This document shows positions 1 through 11,229 of a DNA stretch of 64,000 nt, piece by piece. The stretch lies in assembly GCA_037954235.1 (NCBI GenBank), contig JBBMOA010000021.1:20827125-20891124 (forward strand), in the 5' to 3' direction. The notes under the pieces are model-generated. The model was not told where the DNA came from and did no database searches. It was given only the letters and a program-made list of their open reading frames with translations. Positions within the stretch are counted from its first letter, which is position 1; every line of letters starts with the position of its first letter. Origin of the DNA: Aulostomus chinensis. Lineage: Eukaryota; Chordata; Actinopteri; Syngnathiformes; Aulostomidae. A program made the position numbers and the translations under genes.

Positions 1-754
1 AGCTCTAAGCTCCTCACTTCCTGTCCAAAGTCTAAGAAAGCCACTTCAAAGCAGCCCAGATGACTGATGGGAAATGAATTTCAGAGCGAGGACTTTTTCC
101 TCCTCTCTGCTGCCCTGGGCTCTTCGTGCTAAGCTCCGCTTGTTAACCCAGATTTAGATCGCTACTGTGATGCAGCTCATAAAAGCGCTGTGGATTTATT
201 TTATGTGGAGCTCAGCCACGTGCCTCCAGTCCCCTCACCTCTCCCCCGTCTCCCCCGTCCAAGTCTGACCTGGACAGTCTCTGCAGCACCTGAGGCTCCT
301 CAGCTGGAGGAGGGACCACACACTCCAGTCTGAGCTCCACAGATGTCCACCTTCTTCCTCCACAGCAACTTCCACCGACACACAAGGATAATGAGATGGT
401 CGATGGCGTCGAGCCTCCCGCCGCACTCACACCACCAGGGACCCTCCAATCAGCCCTTAATAACTGATTATCCAGCCAGTTGTGCTCCGTCACTCAGACT
501 GGAGCTCCGGAAGAAAATAAAACCGGTAAAACCAACGGGATTCTCCAGGAGATGAAGGCGCTGAGCTTGGTTCCCTCATCTCAGCCTCACGTTAGCAGTT
601 AGCTCGCCAAGGTCTCAGAGCGATGATGCGTGTTCACAGAACTAACGGTCGATTATCTTCGGGTCGGACGTGGGTTGAACCGACACGTTCGCTGTAGTTC
701 TACATTGATATTCCACTCTCATGACAAATGAATCCCCTCACAGAAGGTAAGGCT

Positions 755-766
755 CCATTAGAGGGC
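755..766 (+). promoter_or_regulatory. CTCF-like core motif (weak candidate)
   Basis: CCATTAGAGGGC matches 11 of 12 positions of the vertebrate CTCF core CCASYAGRKGGC and is followed by GC. It lies in unique sequence far from any recognised exon. A motif this short occurs often by chance, so binding is inference only. Confidence 0.25.
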
Positions 767-1229
767 GCTCACAGCCCACCCTTGGGCCTCGGCCCACTGC
801 TTGAGAAACACAGAGATAATTAATCAGAACCTCAGTTCTGTGTGTGATGACCCGTTCGTCACCTTCAGCTGCAGCAGCTAAAATGAACTAGCAGTGAATT
901 TTCCTGAAGGTGCACCAGCATGAACTGTCCCCGATTGCCCCCTTAATTAGTTCCATGTTACAATGTCGTTCCAGGAAACAGTTCAGAAAATTATCAGGAA
1001 ATTATGGACTCCGAAAACCAAAAATAGAAGTTTTTCCCATGAACAACGCATGAAATGTGAAGGTTGCTTCAATGTTCAGTGATAATTTCCATGTTTGACC
1101 TGCTGACTCTTTCTGTGCAAAGTGAATCAAACGTTCAGTCCAGAGGTTCCCGACGACCCCGTCGTTCATGGCTGTTTCTGCTTCCTCGTCACATTCTGGT
1201 TTATCCTCTGGTTCAGTTAAATATCCTGA

Positions 1230-1261
1230 ATCATCATCATCATCGTCATCATCATCATCAT
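1230..1261 (+). repeat. (CAT)n trinucleotide repeat
   Basis: About ten CAT units, interrupted once by CGT. Reading it gives poly-His or poly-Ser in spurious frames; no gene context supports translation. Confidence 0.85.
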
Positions 1262-1622
1262 GTCGTCAGCAGGGTCGCCGCACCCACTGGAGCTGCGAGA
1301 TGCTAACGAGGAGGAAGAATCATACTGTTTATATTGGTCTGTTCCCAGCACTTCCAGTATATTCCCATATACGTCATAGTTATTCCCGTGAATGCCCAAG
1401 GAAGGTCCCAACTCCTTTGGAAAATGAAAAAGGTGAAAATTCCTCTAAAACTAAGCTTCTGTTCTGCTGTCTGGGAGGGAGACTATTTAGGATGAATGCT
1501 GGAGGCTGCAGACGAGGTCACATGACTCACCCATCCAGGAAGTGCTGCACTCCAAGACTCAGCTGATCAATCAGAAATATGGCTTCCTGTTAGAGTGAGC
1601 GCCCCCCCCACCCCTGCTTCTA

Positions 1623-1623
<1 letters not shown>

Positions 1624-1669
<46 letters not shown>
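1624..1669 (+). repeat. (GT)n microsatellite
   Basis: About 23 uninterrupted TG units. Confidence 0.95.
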
Positions 1670-1671
<2 letters not shown>

Positions 1672-3129
1672 TGTCTCCAAGCCTCTGGGCCAGAGTCTAA
1701 AGACCCTCCCACCACCACCTGGCATCATCACAGCCCCTGATCCTTTAATCAACACCACCAAACACCTCCACCCTCCATCCCCCACCCCCTCCATCCATCC
1801 CTTCACCCCCCTCTCCAAACCCAGTCTGCTCTGAAGTGTGGTTGATGACTTCGTGGGGCGGTGGGCTGCGGCCCAGGTGGGTGATGATGGGAGTGGCGGC
1901 GTGCTGGCTGCGGAGGGGTTCAGAGGAGCGGAGCAGTTGACTAAGAGGCAGTGCAGCTCCACCAGCGACGTGATGCTGTTTTCCATCCAGCAGCAGGCCA
2001 GAGGCGGGTTTGTGGAGCAGGAAGAGGTTGCTGGTGTCATCTAGGAAACATGTGCGTGTAGCGTCAGAGCTGAAACGAGCTGCACACCAAACATCTTCGG
2101 TGAATGTTTGCAGGGGAAAGAGGAGGGTCAGGTGTATAATTTGAGACGCACAGGGATCCAAACACAAACACAAAGCGCCGTAACCAAGAGGAGAGAGTGA
2201 CTCAGCCTCGGGACTCACTTCCCTCGCCGATGCGCGATCCAAAAACCCAACGCCGGGGAAACAAAAACACGGCTCCTCTCTTTAGTTCAACTCCAAATGG
2301 GATTTCTGTTATCCGGCGCCAACTGCTCCCAGTGATGAGGAGACAAGCTGAACACTCTGGGCTCCACATTTATGGCACAGTTCACCCTCAGGTGGCAAAC
2401 AGGCTCATCTAAGCCCCCCCTGACCCACAAACACACACACCAACACACTCGGATGCTAAGTGGAGGCAGAGCTGCGGAGCACAAACAGCTGGCTGCTGTC
2501 TGTCCTGTAATTAGCGGCTAATAAAGAGGCTAACGAGGACTTTGCTTCCAGAGTGAATGACGATCAACAGCAGACTGATCAGTGTTTGACCTCCACGTGT
2601 CCTCGCGTGCTCCCAAGTGTGGATTGAAACACGTCTGACACAGGACACAGCTCAAGTCCCGACTGCAAGTTGGTCTTATTTTTTGTTCCATGAGAGCTCG
2701 GTCAAGTGTCTGCGAGCGCTGTTACTGGCTGACGAACTGCCGGTCAAACTGAACCCAAACTGAAAACCCTCTTTATGACACAAATTCAAAGGAACTGGTT
2801 CCATTGGTTGATGACTCAGATCCTCAGCGGAGAGCAAACCACGAATCATCAGCCAAACTGTGCCTGCTAACATGCTAACCAATGAGAAACAATACACCTG
2901 CCTGAATGTTAGCATGGTCTTCTAAGCTAATTTGATGCTGAAGGTACTAGCGTTAGCATTTGCTGTCGACACAAAGAGGCTGCTGTCAGTAAGCGGGGCT
3001 GAGGGTCGACATGTCACCTGTAGTCCACCTGAAAGTGGTTCAGGTGTGTTCTGAACATGACTCTGCTAGCACCAACAGTCCTGTTTGATTTCTGATCAAA
3101 AGTTCACCATTAACTAAACAGCTGTGTGA
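1670..3129. other. Gene-free stretch before the L2 element
   Basis: Both strands are partly open around 1.75-2.4 kb, but the frames have no recognisable domain and mirror each other, as random GC-moderate DNA does. No splice-bounded exon was recognised. Confidence 0.55.
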
Positions 3130-3389
3130 CTTCTCCACAGCAACAGCTGATTGGAGGATTCAGTCAGGTTCCAGGTTCATCCTAGCACAGAAACAGAACT
3201 AGTCAAAGGTACCAGTGACCTCCTACTGGTACCAGATGAGGGACTGGTCTCTGTGCTGGTCTGATTAGATCTTAGTGCAGCTTTGGTACCATTGACCACC
3301 ATATCCTTCTACAGAGACTGGAACCTGTCACTGGTATTAAAGGAACCACACTAAACTGGTTCAGGTCATATTTACTAGGTTGATCTCAG

Positions 3390-3593
3390 TTGGTACCAGT
3401 TAATGATGGTTCCTCTGAGACCACTACAGTCAGTTCTGGTGTTCCACAAGGGTCTGTGCTTGGACCAGTCCTCTTCACCCTGTACCTGCTTCCTCTAGGT
3501 CACATGATCAGGAAACACTCCATTAATGTTCACTGCTATGCAGACGACACTCAGCTGAACTCATCAATGATCCACATGGAACAAACCAGCTGA
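3390..3593 (+). pseudogene. Reverse-transcriptase fragment of the L2 element
   Basis: This is the longest surviving open piece (67 codons) of the element's ORF2. It holds two RT core motifs: GVPQGSVLGP (residues about 17-26) and YADD (residues about 50-53), the second being the catalytic aspartate box. Stops and frameshifts on both sides remove the rest of the fingers, palm and thumb, and no endonuclease domain is visible upstream. It cannot make an active enzyme. The family assignment rests on the motif context, which is typical of fish L2/Maui rather than RTE or L1 elements. Confidence 0.85.
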
Positions 3594-3960
3594 CTGAACT
3601 GGAGGCCTGTCTGAAGGACAGGAAACATGGAGGACCATCATTTCCTTTATTAAACTCTGGTAAACTGAAGTTCTTGTGCTGGGCCCAAACACCCGAGGAC
3701 CACCTGATCTGATGAGACAGGTACCCTGGATGGCACCACCCTGGCCCCCAGCACCACCGTAGGAACCTAGGAGTTCTCTTTGACCAGGACCCTTTAACTC
3801 CCACATTCAACAAACCTCCAGGACGCCTTCTTCCATCTACGTAACATCGCTAAGATCAGACACATCCTGGCTCAAGAAGACGCAGAAAAACTAGTCCCTG
3901 CTTTTGTCACTTCCAGGCTGGATTACTGCACTTCCCTCCTACCAGGCTGGACTAATAAGT

Positions 3961-4570
3961 CTGTCTCTCTGTCTTCCTCCATTCTCTGTCTTTGTCTCTG
4001 TCCATCAGTCTCTCCTCCTTTCTCTCCCTCTTTATCTCTGTCCCTCTCTTTCCTTCTGTCTCTCTGTCTTCCTCCATTCTCTGTCTTTGTCTCTGTCCAT
4101 CAGTCTCTCCTCCTTTCTCTCTCTCTTTATCTCTGTCCCTCTCTTTCCTTCTGTCTCTCTGTCTTCCTCCATTCTCTGTCTTTGTCTCTGTCCATCAGTC
4201 TCTCCTCCTTTCTCTCCCTCTTTATCTCTATCCCTCTCTTTCCTTCTGTCTCTCTGTCTTCCTCCATTCTCTCTTTGTCTCTGTCCATCAGTCTCTCCTC
4301 CTTTCTCTCCCTCTTTATCTCTGTCCCTCTCTTTCCTTCTGTCTCTCTGTCTTCCTCCATTCCCTGTCTTTGTCTCTGTCCATCAGTCTCTCTTCCCTTT
4401 TTCTCTCTCTTTATCTCTGTCCCTCTCTTTCCTTCTGTCTCTCTGTCTTCCTCCATTCTCTCTTTGTCTCTGTCCATCAGTCTCTCCTCCTTTCTCTCTC
4501 TCTTTATCTCTGTCCCTCTCTTTCCCTCTGTCTCTCTGTCTTCCTCCATTCCCTGTCTTTGTCTCTGTCC
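3961..4570 (+). repeat. 95-bp pyrimidine-rich minisatellite inside the L2 3' UTR
   Basis: About 6.4 units. TCCATCAGTCTCTCCTCC recurs at 4001, 4096, 4191, 4284, 4379 and 4473, so the period is 95 bp with 1-2-bp losses in some units. The plus strand is almost all C and T, so all frames stay open on both strands (up to about 250 codons of Ser/Leu- or Arg/Glu-rich text). Those frames are artefacts of composition. Copy 2 of the element has only about 1.6 units. Confidence 0.93.
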
Positions 4571-4812
4571 TGCTCTCCTGCTCTCTCTCCGTCCCCACTG
4601 ATCCTGGATCTGCTCCACCTTCCTGCTGGTAAAGGAAGGTTCTGGTGGCTGCTGTTGCAGGATGTGCTGCTGATGGAGAATTGTTGGGTGGAGGTTCATT
4701 GAAGGAGGGAGGTGCTGGACCTGCTCTACTTGGACAGAGTCAGGACAGAACTTTGGTTGGGGTTGGTGCCACACAAATAAAGCTGACTTGACTTGACTTG
4801 ACCATTGACCTC

Positions 4813-4816
<4 letters not shown>

Positions 4817-4849
<33 letters not shown>

Positions 4850-4855
4850 GGGGGG
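4817..4855 (+). repeat. (GT)n followed by poly-G
   Basis: About 15 GT units run into eight or nine G, directly downstream of the L2 3' terminus. Confidence 0.9.
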
Positions 4856-7570
4856 TGCAGCATCAATCAGGGTGCCAGGGGTCAAAGTTCACGGGGGGGG
4901 GGGTTCTGACTGTTCTCTGGTTTCAGGTGTGTGTCAGCAGCTGGTCAGGCGCCAGTTAAAGATTCTGGTTTCCATCCCCTGGTTCGCACATTTTTCTGTT
5001 AAAAAATAAGACCAAAAAAAAAAAACTCAAACAAAAACTATGAAAAAAACAAAACTGTAGTTTGTTTTTTAATTTGGAAGTTTCCATCAAGCTTTTTAAT
5101 GTAACAGCTCAAAAAGTGCATCCAAGCCTGCAGATGGAACCCGACTTGTCCCCCTGGGTCTGAATGCTAGTAGCTGCTAACTGCTAACAACAGAGAAGAG
5201 TCTGAGAGCAGGAGCTGGATATTAATTAGATGAATTATTAAGACTGTGTGGAAGCAGCTGCAGGACCAACAGGACCAATCCAAGTTAAATCAATAGCTTC
5301 AGTCAATACTGGGGGCTGGTCCTGGGCGTCTGGGTGCCCCGTGCTCCTTTACAGTGGAGGAAGCCGCTGCTCCCTGCTAACAATCCCACAATGCCAAACA
5401 TCATGTTGCAGAGATGCAAGATTACGGCTGCAGCGAGTCCACAATGGTCAGAATGATGATGTTACTGTTGCGTAATTTAGGGAGTTGTGAATGAGGGAAG
5501 AAGGGAGTGATTCTGGACACAGCCAGTTCCGCCTTTATGAGGCAAACATTCATTAAAAAGATTGAAACCCCGACGGTGTCGGACGGCGAGCACACGGCTG
5601 TTACTTCCACCGTCGATGCTTCCGTTAAACTCATCTCAATGACTGTGGAATAAATCCACAGGGCATTCCATCTCAGACTAATATTGTCATGGTGACCTTT
5701 GCAGTTTCCCTTTTTATGAAGATATTATTAGACTGATGGGCGGGCTCTCTTCTGTGTGGCGGCGTGCGAGCGGCCCAGTGGTACCCAGATGTCGGTCTAT
5801 CGACGCCTCGCAGGAAGTTCCTCCTCCCCTGGTCCTGCTCGCTGGCCTCGCCTCCTTCCTGCTACCTGGCCGCTCGGCTCCTGAGCTGCTGCCTCAACAC
5901 TGCAGCAATTTATTCTCTCTACCTGAGGGCCAGAACCCATAAATATATATTTAATAGCCGTGAACTCCTTCCATCCATAAAAATGATTCAAGTCCCTATT
6001 TTGGTTAACTCGCCATCCCAACACAACTGGCTTTGATTTGTCAGTGTCAAGCAGATGCAGGCGATGTTTGGAGCCTCTTCAGGGATGCAGTAAATCAAAA
6101 CCAGGCCAGCGCTGAATCTGATGATCTCTGCAGAGAACCTGACACCCACTCAGGCCTTGGCCCGGACCCGTGGACATTCCTCCGGGCTCAGGACTATTAA
6201 TTCCCTGCAGTCGGCGCTGTGCCGTCTTCACCCTGAACTCAGTGTTACTGCTCTTATTTGCTTTATTGCCACCTACTAAGCACTAATTCAGCCAGAGACG
6301 CAAAATGATGCAAGCCAAAGCAATCGGCTGAGTGTGGGAAGTGTTTGTCGCATTTCCATTTAGCAGATAGCCGTGATCCTGCCATGTCAGCTGTAAACAG
6401 CTTATCAGCGTGGAAGGCATCGCAGCCGCGTTGGACCCGAGACCCAAACGAGCCCGTTTAATGTCTCCTTGATGTCGTCAGTGCTCATGTCGGTTTGATG
6501 TCTTTGTTCTAGAGCAAAGATTAACCCCCCCCCCCACCCCCAGCTGGTTAGCGCACTTTTAGATGAGTTAGAAAAATCCGAGCTTTAAGTTTGATTGGAG
6601 GCTCAAAGTGATGATGTCACTCGTCGTGTTTTGCTCAGAAAACCACAAGCGTGTAGTTTTTCCTCACCCTGTCACTGGCTCGAGCTAATTGTCCGTTACT
6701 GTGTGACTGAGATCTGACGAGACCTCCGATGCTGTTATCATGTTCTGAGGCGAACGGGTTCAACAAACATGGCAGACAGTGAAAAACTGTTAAATGAAAA
6801 GCGACAGGAGGAGTCCTGAGGCGCGAGCAGCAACAGAGCTCCCAAATTAAGCATCATTACAGTTGTCAAGCCGTCCTCCACTCTTTTGGTATTTTTAAGT
6901 CAGGATAAACCTGAGGAATGGAACAACCATTAAAGCAAACAACGATTGTGTTTTCTCTGGCAGAGCGCTGCCGTTCAGGGGTAACCAGAAGAAAGAGAAG
7001 AAAAAATGAAGAGGGAAAGAAAACAAACGTGTCTGCTTTTCTGGCAGCGGCGTCAGATGCGGTGGTAGGGAGCCGAGAGCGGCGTCTCGTGCCAGCACAT
7101 CCACATGTCATCTCTGTTTAGACACACCTTGGAGAATGTGACCTGTTTCCAAGCCCGGCCTGGCAAGGGGTCCTCGTGGAGGGAGGAAAAGCCCTGGATC
7201 GCGGTTAACCTGCGCCATATAGTTGCCTCCCACTGCGTGCCTGCATGCATATGTGACTCACCTCGCGGTTACTGCATGTGCTTTAACGTGCGAGTTTGCA
7301 AACTAATGACATTAAATCTGGCATCTCAAGCTCTCGCTGGCCAAGGCGCCTGGTCATGGTGTCGCCTCCACTGTCCCGCCTCAAAAGTCTCACTTCTGAC
7401 CAGCTGGGTAGGTTCTGAGAGTTTGAGGTGGCGTGGGAGAGCTCGCCAGCCCGAGGCGGCATTCCTGGAGGGTAACCGTGTCAGAAATTACCCGGCGCAA
7501 TGGAGGATTTAAGATGGCAGCTTAGCAGCGAGGGGTCACTCACCGTGTTGTGAGGTTTGTGGAACAACAG
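4856..7570. other. Gene-free stretch with possible conserved non-coding blocks
   Basis: No coding exon is supportable. The segment from about 5200 to 6480 is unique, free of simple repeats and rich in homeodomain-type TAAT/ATTA cores (for example near 5225, 6200 and 6280). That texture is common in vertebrate conserved non-coding elements. Conservation cannot be judged from one sequence. Confidence 0.4.
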
Positions 7571-7606
7571 TGTGTATGTATGTGTGTGTGTGTGTGTGGG
7601 GGGGGG
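7571..7606 (+). repeat. (TG)n plus G-run
   Basis: Short TG microsatellite ending in seven to eight G. Confidence 0.85.
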
Positions 7607-7774
7607 CAAGCATGACGGCATTCACCTGTGTACGAGGGGGATGAGCAAGCCGGTGGACACACAGAGTCCAGACACAGCAGAATCCTCCTCCCTGCCCGCC
7701 GTCTGGCCTCTGGCAGCGAGGGACAACTGAATTACAGTAGCAGCAAAAGCTAATCTCACTTCCTGTGGGGGGTT

Positions 7775-7880
7775 GCAGCGTGCGTGCAGCGTGCGTGCAG
7801 CGTGCGTGCAGCGTGCGTGCAGCGTGCGTGCAGCGTGCGTGCAGCGTGCGTGCAGCGTGCGTGCAGCGTGCGTGCAGCGC
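7775..7880 (+). repeat. 11-bp minisatellite, unit GCAGCGTGCGT
   Basis: About 9.6 essentially perfect copies. Because 33 bp (three units) equals 11 codons, frames on both strands stay open and repeat (HARCTHAART-like on the minus strand). There is no start context, splice site or homology to support a protein. The unit contains three CpG-type GCG/CGT steps. Confidence 0.95.
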
Positions 7881-9382
7881 GCCGCCGGCCGCCACCGTTG
7901 TGAGCTTTGTGCAGAGGCCGCGTGCTTGAGTTCAGGCTCAGCATGGATTTTGGAAAGCACGTTCCTCTTACAGTGAGAGAGTGTTGACTGGATGGAGGCT
8001 CGCATCCAAACGTCCTGCCGACTGAGGAGGGGTGGAGGCCATTGTGTGTGTGTGAGCAGCTTGTTTACATATTCTGTGCATGCGTCCACATGTTAACTTG
8101 CCCGCTCACCTGTCATTCATGCTGACAGGCTGTCAACCCCCAGCAGGACGAATCAACTGGCAGTTTTGAGTCCCAGGTTCTCCAGAATCAGACAGAACAA
8201 CGGAAACCTGACAAACTCGTCATGCAACTGAAGTCTGTCGGTTCGGATCAGGTTTGTTTGTTTTTTGACTGGCCTCGCCCTCTGCGCTGGTCACCCTAAC
8301 TAGCAGACTGCTGAGCGCCCCGACCATGTTCACCTCACTCTCCCAGCAGCAGGAGACCACAGGCGCCTCCTGCCTTGAGAAACACCTCACCAGTGAATTA
8401 GTTTCACTGCAGGGGTTCTGCTAATACTGTAGTAGCTGGTGCTAAACATGTGGTACCTGGTGGTGTTAGCGGCCTGGAACGAGGAGCGAGTTACTGGTTC
8501 AGTTTGAAGATTTCTGAGGGAGAGTTGAAGCTTCTGGTTCTGACTGACTGAGCAGGTGTGGAGCACCTGAAGCAGGGTTCACCTGATCAGGAGGCTAGCG
8601 GTGGACCACAGATGCCAGCTACGCTGCTACGCTAACAGCAGCATTCTGATGAGTGTGATGGTGAAACTGGACGTCACAGCTGCATCCAGCCGAGAGCACT
8701 GGAAGAGCTTTGAACTGCATAACTTCAGAGAGGAATGCAGTACTAGTATCATCAGTAGTATCCCACATCACAGAGAGACCTCTGAGCTCCTGAGTCCTGG
8801 TCTGAGCGTGACCTTGTCCCGGTTCTCTTGAGGTTTCAGGGGACCTCCAGCACTCTGCAGGCCTCGATCTGGAAAAGTTCCATGTTGAATTCGGAGCCTA
8901 GATGTTTCCCATTTGTTTCAGCACTGCGGTCAGAACCGGCTGACGGGGTTAAGCTGGAGCCCGGGTTCTCCTCCAAACCGCTGAGACGTGTAGCGTGAGT
9001 GTGCGTCGTTCCGTTGGAGTCCTGCTGCTTTGTTGTGGGATCAGGTTGTGCTGCGGCTTCCTCCCGTGCAGCCTGGGAGACGGGGTGTTTATCTGCGCGT
9101 GATGCGCGCTGGACTCTGTTTACCCCCGTGTGAACACTGTAGGCTGATGTTTGCTGCTAAATGTCAGCAGCTTCAGATCCTGGACTGAGCGGCCCGTGGC
9201 AGGAACATCCTACCAGCTGGCGGCGGCGGCGACGGCACGGCTGGAGAGCGGTTTGACCATTTGACCTCTTGAATGTTCCGATACAGCGAGGTAATGCTAT
9301 TGAAGGTCCACCAACAAAATGTCTCAGTTACGGCAGCCAGGACGTGGACTTGACCACGAGCTTTGGGGGTGTTGGCACCTAT
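7881..9382. other. Gene-free stretch
   Basis: Unique sequence with scattered GCTAGC/GCTAAC-type words common in fish intergenic DNA. No exon, RNA gene or mobile element is recognisable. Confidence 0.55.
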
Positions 9383-9621
9383 CATTGTTATTATTGTTGA
9401 TGTGATTGTTATTGTTATTATTATTGTTGTAATTATTATTGTTATTGTTTTATTATTAATACTATTATTGTTATTGTTTTATTATTGTTGTTGTTGTTAT
9501 TATTATGATTGTTATTATTATTATTGTTGTTGTTATTAATATTATTATTGTTGTTATTGTTATTATTAATATTATTATTATGATTGTTATTATGATTGTT
9601 ATTGTTGTTATATTATTATTA

Positions 9622-9680
<59 letters not shown>
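9383..9680 (+). repeat. ATT/GTT-type trinucleotide block
   Basis: About 300 bp of imperfect (ATT)n mixed with GTT and AAT, becoming a pure (TTA)n run from about 9630 to 9680. The spurious translation is poly-Ile/Val/Leu. Confidence 0.93.
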
Positions 9681-9681
<1 letters not shown>

Positions 9682-9753
9682 CATTCATGTTCAGTATAGA
9701 GTTCTTCTGTGAGCGTTTCACTGAGGATTGTTGTGTCTTGTTTTCAGGATTTT

Positions 9754-9755
<2 letters not shown>

Positions 9756-9821
<66 letters not shown>

Positions 9822-9830
9822 TGTGTGTGG
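9756..9830 (+). repeat. (GT)n microsatellite with ATG interruptions
   Basis: About 37 GT dinucleotides broken twice by GCATG. It is the GT-strand partner of the much larger CA-strand array that begins about 200 bp downstream. Confidence 0.93.
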
Positions 9831-10030
9831 TAGACAGACATGTGTTTGTAAAGTTTTGGTATCTTATAAATCCCAGAGGGATGAAAACATTTGTGAGACA
9901 GAAATAAACCCTAAACAAAGCTTTTCCTCCATGACGAGATTCTAATGGGACTGAAAGTCAAAATGTGAATGAAGGCTGCTGGGGGGGGGTCTTTGAGCCC
10001 ATGAGTTGCAGAGATGTGAGCCAGCCCCCC

Positions 10031-11229
10031 CACAGACACTCACACACACACACACACAGATACAGACACACACAGATACACACAGATACAAACGCACAAA
10101 TGCACACACAGATACACACACAGATACACACACGCTCACACAGACACACATAGATACACTCACACAGACACACACAGTCACACACAAACACAGTCACACA
10201 CACACAGATACACACACAGATACACACACAGATAAACACATACACACTCAGACACATACACACACAGATACACACAGACAGATACAGATACACACACATA
10301 CACAAATACACACACATACACAGACATACACAGATACACACACAGATACACAGACATACACACATACACAGATACACACACACACATGCACAGATACACA
10401 CACATACACAAATACACACACATACACAAATACACACACAGATACACGGATACACACACAAATACACACACAGATACACGGATACACACACAGATACACA
10501 CATACACACAGATACACACACACAGATACACACACATACACAGATAAACACTCACACAGATACACACATATACACACATACACATGCACACACATACACA
10601 TATACACACACATACACAGACACACACTCACAGATACACACACATAAACACATACACAGATATACACACATACACATGCACACACATACACATATACACA
10701 CATACACAGATACACACTCACACAGATACACACATACACACACATACACAGATACACACATACACAGATACACACTCACACAGATACACACATACACAGA
10801 TACACACATACACACACATACACAGATACACACATACAGAGATACACATATACACACACATACACAGATACACACACACATACACAGATACACACATATA
10901 CACACACACATTCACATATACACCCATACACACACATAAACACATACACACACATACACATATACACACACATACACAGATACACACACATATACACACA
11001 CACATACACAAATACACACATATACACACACATACACACACATACACATACATACAAACATATACACACGTACATATATACACACATACACACAAACACA
11101 TACACACATACACACACATACACACATACACACACATACACACATACACACACATACACACATACACACACATACACACACACACATACACACACATACA
11201 CACACATACACACACATACACACACACAC
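10031..11229 (+). repeat. 1.2-kb CACACA/GATACA-type satellite-like array
   Basis: Composed almost only of CA dinucleotides interspersed with GATA, CATA, TCAC and TATA, giving variant units such as CACACAGATA and CACATACA of 8-12 bp. The first two thirds are rich in AGATACACA; the end (about 11080-11229) is mainly CACACATA. Long frames on both strands (His/Thr or Cys/Val) are compositional artefacts. Confidence 0.95.

Larger units (their letters stand above)
1..1623. other. Gene-free stretch, mostly unique sequence
   Basis: No reading frame here resembles a known protein, and the short open frames overlap on both strands. It holds a (CAT)n run at about 1230-1261 and a CTCF-like motif at 755-766, listed separately. 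Otherwise I see nothing. Confidence 0.6.
3130..4803 (+). mobile_element. Degenerate L2/Maui-type non-LTR retrotransposon, copy 1
   Basis: The 5' part encodes a broken reverse transcriptase in the plus direction: a TETALVKV-like stretch near 3190, the GVPQGSVLGP motif near 3440 and YADDTQL near 3540, then SRLDYC-like residues near 3915. These are hallmarks of the L2 clade in fish. The frame is interrupted by stops and indels. At about 3960 the coding remnant jumps into a pyrimidine-rich 95-bp tandem array, followed by a unique 3' UTR (about 4600-4780) that ends AATAAAGCTGACTTGACTTG with reiterated TTGAC. Copy 2 at 31.1-31.8 kb shares the array and this 3' end but keeps a C-terminal and UTR segment that is missing here, so copy 1 also carries an internal deletion. 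The 5' boundary is approximate. Confidence 0.85.

Noticed and set aside
3904..4885. Open frames of 236-252 codons on both strands, rich in Ser/Leu or Arg/Glu/Lys
   Set aside because: They are translations of the 95-bp pyrimidine repeat in the L2 element. Several frames on both strands are open at once, there is no domain, and the unit length is not a multiple of three.
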